A DNA stretch of 9,863 nt from Flammeovirgaceae bacterium (lineage in GTDB: Bacteria; Bacteroidota; Bacteroidia; Cytophagales; Cyclobacteriaceae), in contig CANGUI010000045.1 of NCBI GenBank assembly GCA_947457025.1, forward strand, positions 1-9,863, given 5' to 3'. Shown here piece by piece: positions 6,323 through 9,863 of this stretch. Made by a program: the position numbers and the translations under genes. The first letter of the stretch is position 1, and each line of letters starts with the position of its first letter. A model generated the notes under the pieces. That model worked only from the letters and a program-made list of their open reading frames with translations. It was not told the origin of the DNA and did not search any database.

Positions 6323-9022
6323 ATGAAAAAGATTTTGGTGTCCCTGCTGTTCATGGCAGCGCTTCCGCTGTGGGCGTCCCACATTGTTGGCGGCGAGTTC
6401 GAGCTTATCCATGTGCAAGGGAACACGTACCGGCTGAATCTGATCATCTATTTTGATGTGCTAAACGGCCAGCCCGGAGCCAGAGATCAAAATATCAACG
6501 CAGCCTTTTTCCGAAAGAGAAATAACACGCTCGTCACCACACAGATCTTGCTGCTAGACCGCCAGACTCGCGTGCCTTACACCCAGCCAAGTTGTTCCAG
6601 CGGAGAAGTGGTGACCGACCGGCTGGTGTATACGGCACTGATTACCCTGACGCCCGAGAATTTTGGCGAACCGGAGGGTTACTACATCTCCTGGCAACGC
6701 TGTTGCCGCAATTATGACATTACGAATATTTTTAGCCGTGATCCGGCAACCGGTGCACCGAGCAATCAGGTCGCGGGCCAAACGTTTTACCTGGAGTTTC
6801 CTCCGGTTGTTAAAAACGGCAAGCCTTTCATCAACTCCTCTCCTCGTTTATTTCCTCCGCTCAACGATTTCGCCTGCCCGCGCAGACCCTACTATGTCGA
6901 CTTCACCGGTGTAGATGATGATGGCGATTCACTGGTTTATTCGCTCGTCACCCCCCTGAATACCCGCTCGCCTGTGGCCCTGCCGCCTGCATCTCCCGGT
7001 CCTTATCCGCTGGTTGCGTGGCGGGATGGTTTTAATGAAAATGCCATGATCGGGGGAACTCCGGATTTACGCATATCCTCTACCGGATTTCTGACCGTTA
7101 CACCTAAAAAAGATGGCATCTATGTATTCGCCGTGAAGGTGGACGAATATCGCGACAGGATCAAAATCGGGGAGACACGCCGCGACTTTCAGATGGTCGT
7201 GGTAGACGCCTGCCCCGTTGCTGTAGCACCCGTGATCGCAGGCAGGCGATTGACGGACGCAACGTTCGGCTTTCGCGAAAACATGAGCATCACTTTTTCC
7301 AACCAGGTATCAAATGATAACCGCTGTATAGTTGTGCAGGTGTCGGATCAGGATTCCAACAGCCCGGATGATAATTTCGCGGAGAAAGTCTCCATCCGGG
7401 CGATTCCACTGAATTTCAGAAAAGACGGACTGAGTGATGAATTGCTACCAGCAAGCCGGGATGCCATATTAAGAAACGGCAGCACGGTAGATTACAGGGT
7501 CTGCTTCCCCACGTGCCCCTATTTTGAAGGAGGGGCATATCAGGTGGGAATTATCGCTTTCGATGATGCGTGCAGCCTGCCACTGTCCGACACGTTGCGG
7601 ATCACAGTACAAGTACAGCCTCCGGAAAATCGCAGGGTACAGTTTGATCCGCCCGATAAGATCACGGCGCAGCTCCTCGAAGGCGATTCCCAAAGCTGGA
7701 ATTTTCGCGCAACAGATGCCGATAACGATACGCTGACATTCTCAGTCATCGCCAATGGCTATCAGCTTGCGCCTTCCGGCATAAAAGTTCAATCGAATGT
7801 GCAGCCGGGCATCGTGCAAGGCACCCTGACATGGGAAGCATTCTGCAACATTGCCGACTTTACCAAACGAACGGTATTTCCCCTTCAACTGGTAGTAGAC
7901 GACAAGGACAGGTGCAAATTCAATAAGCCCGACACACTTTCTTTCAACCTGGGCGTCACGCTGCCCGGCAATGCTGATCCGGTTATCTCGTCTACGCTTG
8001 ATCCGACCGGGGTGAAACGAAAGATCGAAACCATTACGCAGGTGATTAATTCCGATCTCAACTTTACCATATTCGGGAAAGACCTTACCGATAATGACCG
8101 CCTGACGCTACGCATGGTGCCGAAGGGGTTCTCACCTGGCCCGTCGGGAATCCAGTTCGCACGGGTGGTTGGAAACGGATCCGTGGAATCGGCATTCAGC
8201 TGGAAGCTTCGATGCCCGGAGCTTGATCCTGCCAAAAGAGATTTCTATGATATTGATTTTATTGTGATTGACTCTACCAACAAGTGCCGCCTGCGTAAAG
8301 CGGATACGCTTTCTGTATCCGTAAAGGTGGTCAACCCGCTGAACAGTCGCCCGGTATTGGTGCTCCGAAGGCTGGGCGATCCGACGCCCCTGGTTTCAGG
8401 CACGTTGGATATTACGCTGGGCGAACCGATTGAGTTGCAGGTACAAGGTTTCGATGCAGACGTTTTTCCCGCCAAAGACAATCTGAAACTTGATTTAGAA
8501 AATATCGAAAGCAGCCTGCCACTCCGTGGCTTCCGCTTCGTACCGGCTGCTGGTACAAGTCCTGTATCATCGACGTTTAGTTGGACTCCCGATTGCTCCA
8601 TCTTCGAAGGTGAAGATTTCGAAAACGAATACGACCTCACTTTCCGGTTATCGGACGACCGTTGTTACACAGCAGAGACTGTCCGCCAGAAAATTCGTCT
8701 CGTGGTTCGCGACGTCGTGAGTACCGATGAGGGCTTTCTGCCGCCTAACGTTTTCACGCCTAATGGCGATGCCTTCAATGAAGTTTATGCCATGCAGGTG
8801 GTGGACCCGGCAACCGGTGCGCTGCGCAATATCTTACCGCCAGATAACTGCGTGCGCAAATTTGAGTCGGTGCGCATCTACAACCGCTGGGGTCAAATGG
8901 TCTTTCAAAGTACAGACCGTAATTTTCAATGGACGGCCGAAAATCAACCCGAGGGTGTTTACTTTTATTTCATAGCCTACTCGGACAGAGATTTCAAAGG
9001 ATCGCTGTCTCTGCGCCGCTGA
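6323..9022 (+). CDS. Secreted T9SS type B cargo protein with repeated cysteine-pair domains
   Basis: An 899-residue exported protein of unknown function. The start at 6323 is chosen because it gives a clear signal peptide (MKK, hydrophobic stretch, LWA; cleavage likely after A18). An in-frame ATG at 6092 would add 77 residues that are only the antisense of rlmD. After cleavage comes SHIVGGEFEL, the start of a module common in large Cytophagales surface proteins, with YYISWQRCCRN (C127, C128) and an acidic GVDDDGDSLVYS stretch (196-207) like cadherin-type calcium sites. Residues about 315-800 hold four related beta-rich domains with cysteine pairs 394/417, 508/531, 631/655 and 758/781. The last about 95 residues (805-899), with PNVFTPNGD (808-816) and YNRWG (W856), are the type B T9SS sorting domain (CHU_C/TIGR04131-like), which directs export across the outer membrane and anchoring at or release from the surface. 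No catalytic domain is recognisable; an adhesin or structural role is only a guess. Confidence 0.9.
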   Translation: MKKILVSLLFMAALPLWASHIVGGEFELIHVQGNTYRLNLIIYFDVLNGQPGARDQNINAAFFRKRNNTLVTTQILLLDRQTRVPYTQPSCSSGEVVTDRLVYTALITLTPENFGEPEGYYISWQRCCRNYDITNIFSRDPATGAPSNQVAGQTFYLEFPPVVKNGKPFINSSPRLFPPLNDFACPRRPYYVDFTGVDDDGDSLVYSLVTPLNTRSPVALPPASPGPYPLVAWRDGFNENAMIGGTPDLRISSTGFLTVTPKKDGIYVFAVKVDEYRDRIKIGETRRDFQMVVVDACPVAVAPVIAGRRLTDATFGFRENMSITFSNQVSNDNRCIVVQVSDQDSNSPDDNFAEKVSIRAIPLNFRKDGLSDELLPASRDAILRNGSTVDYRVCFPTCPYFEGGAYQVGIIAFDDACSLPLSDTLRITVQVQPPENRRVQFDPPDKITAQLLEGDSQSWNFRATDADNDTLTFSVIANGYQLAPSGIKVQSNVQPGIVQGTLTWEAFCNIADFTKRTVFPLQLVVDDKDRCKFNKPDTLSFNLGVTLPGNADPVISSTLDPTGVKRKIETITQVINSDLNFTIFGKDLTDNDRLTLRMVPKGFSPGPSGIQFARVVGNGSVESAFSWKLRCPELDPAKRDFYDIDFIVIDSTNKCRLRKADTLSVSVKVVNPLNSRPVLVLRRLGDPTPLVSGTLDITLGEPIELQVQGFDADVFPAKDNLKLDLENIESSLPLRGFRFVPAAGTSPVSSTFSWTPDCSIFEGEDFENEYDLTFRLSDDRCYTAETVRQKIRLVVRDVVSTDEGFLPPNVFTPNGDAFNEVYAMQVVDPATGALRNILPPDNCVRKFESVRIYNRWGQMVFQSTDRNFQWTAENQPEGVYFYFIAYSDRDFKGSLSLRR
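7270..8715 (+). repeat. Four divergent domain repeats within the T9SS cargo gene
   Basis: Protein-level repeats at about residues 315-432, 453-548, 571-671 and 699-797. Each starts with an alternating hydrophobic strand, has a first cysteine in a short aromatic context (YRVC, WEAFC, WKLRC, WTPDC), a second cysteine 23-24 residues later after an acidic or polar tetrapeptide (FDDAC, KDRC, TNKC, DDRC), and a closing strand before the next unit (DTLRITVQV, DTLSFNLGV, DTLSVSVKV, QKIRLVVRD). The DNA copies differ greatly, so these are old duplications, not recent tandem repeats. Boundaries are approximate. Confidence 0.7.
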
Positions 9023-9027
9023 ACCTC

Positions 9028-9744
9028 TCAGTAAATCAAATCGATGTTTGATCTGCGTACAAAAGCGGTGCGCCCCTGCCATGTTGTTTTTTGCCAAACG
9101 TCAACGCCACCGGATACTGGCAGGCGATGCCCCGCTCCGATGCGGGCAACAACCGGCGCACCGGCTGATGGTCCTTCCATCAGGTAGACCGGATTGCGGC
9201 TAATGCCGAACGATACTGGTTCGGCCTCAATCAATGCGACACCCACCACCAGTGCTGTGACCATCGTTGCGGCCAGCAGCAGCCAGCGCAGTGGCTGGCG
9301 GGGCCTCGTGCGGGATACAGCAATCACCAGCAGTATCAGCAGGGTACTCCCTGAAGCCGCGAGGGGCACAAGGTGATGCGACAGCCAGAGTCTTGCTTGT
9401 TCTGTAGTCGTGAAATCGTACCCCGAGAGATTTTTCTTTGTTGCTACGTCCCGGATTTTTTCCACCACATGGCGGTCGCCCGATAACGCCAGATAGCGAT
9501 TCAGGTAAAGCAGCGACTGGGCCGTTTGGCCGAGCCCTTCCTGTATGAAGGCCATTCGCAGCAACATCGCAGGAGAGCGGAGACCTTGTTGCTCGAGTGC
9601 CTGATAGCTTTGGAAAGCCTGCGTGTATTTCTTTTGCAAAAACAGCGAATCAGCCAGTAGCAGGTTTTGTTGCGGGTTACCGGCCAGGGTGCTTACAGAC
9701 AGCAACATCAGCACAAATCCTCCAAGTTTTTTTAAAAACGCCAT
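9028..9744 (-). CDS. Membrane protein with TPR, two membrane spans and SH3-like domain (BatE-like)
   Basis: With the start at 9744 the protein has 238 residues. This ATG is preferred over one 15 nt upstream (9759) because it opens directly with a good signal sequence: MAFLKKLGGFVLMLLSVSTLA, cleavage after about A21. Residues 28-92 look like two TPR-type helical pairs (ADSLFLQKKYTQAFQSYQAL is one). Two membrane spans follow at about 125-144 and 153-172, separated by a basic loop SRTRPRQPLRW. The end (185-238) with YLMEGPSAGAPVVARIGAGH and WQGRTAFVRRSNIDLIY has the form of a bacterial SH3 domain. This order matches BatE of the Bat (aerotolerance) operons, but no batA-D gene is visible here, so the role is unproven. 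It converges with the cargo gene, the two stops being 5 nt apart. Confidence 0.72.
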   Translation of the reverse strand: MAFLKKLGGFVLMLLSVSTLAGNPQQNLLLADSLFLQKKYTQAFQSYQALEQQGLRSPAMLLRMAFIQEGLGQTAQSLLYLNRYLALSGDRHVVEKIRDVATKKNLSGYDFTTTEQARLWLSHHLVPLAASGSTLLILLVIAVSRTRPRQPLRWLLLAATMVTALVVGVALIEAEPVSFGISRNPVYLMEGPSAGAPVVARIGAGHRLPVSGGVDVWQKTTWQGRTAFVRRSNIDLIY

Positions 9745-9774
9745 TGGTATATCTACCATATCCTGCTACATTTG
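9744..9774 (+). promoter_or_regulatory. Promoter for tRNA-Lys
   Basis: TTG (9744-9746), 20 nt, then TACATTTG (9767-9774) matches the Bacteroidota TTG / TAnnTTTG promoter at every defined position with ideal spacing. Transcription would start near 9780, about 40 nt before the tRNA. The first T of the TTG is also the base opposite the A of the neighbouring minus-strand gene's ATG, so the element touches that start codon. Confidence 0.7.
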
Positions 9775-9798
9775 TCCCCTCAAAATGAAAGGGGCGCT

Positions 9799-9806
9799 CA
9801 AAATTA
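9799..9806 (-). promoter_or_regulatory. TAnnTTTG box upstream of the BatE-like gene
   Basis: TAATTTTG on the minus strand fits the -7 consensus, 54 nt before the ATG at 9744. No TTG lies 17-23 nt further upstream, a stretch that falls partly in the tRNA gene. If used, its transcript would run back through the tRNA promoter. Confidence 0.25.
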
Positions 9807-9819
9807 CGCCAATTTCAAT

Positions 9820-9863
9820 GATCTCGTAGCTCAGCCGGTAGAGCATTACACTTTTAATGTAAG
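9820..9863 (+). tRNA. tRNA-Lys (anticodon TTT), 3' part outside the window
   Basis: The first 44 nt of a tRNA are present: 5' acceptor strand GATCTCG (9820-9826), TA, D stem GCTC/GAGC (9829-9832 with 9841-9844), anticodon stem TTACA/TGTAA (9846-9850 with 9858-9862) and a 7-nt loop CTTTTAA with anticodon TTT at 9853-9855, which reads lysine codons AAA/AAG. The variable loop, T arm and 3' acceptor strand are cut off by the window end. The D loop AGCCGGTA carries the conserved GG. All visible stems pair perfectly. Confidence 0.95.

Noticed and set aside
9779..9804. 8-nt direct repeat CTCAAAAT (9779-9786 and 9797-9804)
   Set aside because: Short, AT-rich and only two copies; no matching partner structure, so chance is likely.
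1..9863. CRISPR array, phage, toxin-antitoxin or defence genes
   Set aside because: No regularly spaced repeats and no reading frame with such motifs; every long frame is accounted for by the genes listed or is their shadow.

Overview
The window looks like a chromosomal segment from a member of the Bacteroidota, most likely a Cytophagales-type gliding or environmental lineage. Three things point there. One secreted protein carries the C-terminal sorting domain of the type IX secretion system (T9SS, type B / 'gliding motility-associated C-terminal domain'). Several start sites are preceded by the phylum's TTG / TAnnTTTG promoter boxes. No gene has a convincing Shine-Dalgarno sequence. No mobile element, CRISPR array or phage gene was seen.

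Left part (1-4773, minus strand): a branched-chain amino acid operon read right to left as promoter - leader - ilvE - ilvD - ilvB - ilvN, with ilvN cut off by the left edge. Together IlvBN (acetolactate synthase), IlvD (dihydroxyacid dehydratase) and IlvE (branched-chain aminotransferase) supply every step of valine and isoleucine synthesis from the 2-ketoacids except the ketol-acid reductoisomerase (IlvC), which probably lies just beyond the edge. The genes are tightly packed (gaps of 24 and 15 nt and one 26-nt overlap), as expected for one transcript.

The roughly 300-nt stretch between rlmD and ilvE is the most interesting non-coding part. On the minus strand it holds, in order, a promoter-like pair of boxes, a possible 24-codon leader peptide with an Ile-Cys-Ile-Val cluster, and a perfect 13-bp GC-rich hairpin followed by TTTT, 36 nt before the ilvE start. 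A stretch over the leader stop codon can pair with the 5' arm of that hairpin. This is the architecture of a ribosome-mediated transcription attenuator; it is inferred from sequence alone.

Middle (4813-6231, minus): an RlmD/RumA-family 23S rRNA uracil-C5 methyltransferase with all iron-sulfur and catalytic residues. It is divergent from a long plus-strand gene (6323-9022) for an 899-residue secreted T9SS cargo protein with an N-terminal 'SHIVGGE' module, four related domains each with a cysteine pair 23-24 residues apart, and a type B sorting domain.

Right part: a convergent minus-strand gene (9028-9744) encodes a membrane protein with TPR, two membrane spans and an SH3-like domain, resembling BatE. 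The window ends inside a tRNA-Lys(TTT) gene on the plus strand, preceded by a near-ideal Bacteroidota promoter. Apart from the attenuator and the repeated cysteine-pair domains, the region reads as ordinary housekeeping sequence.
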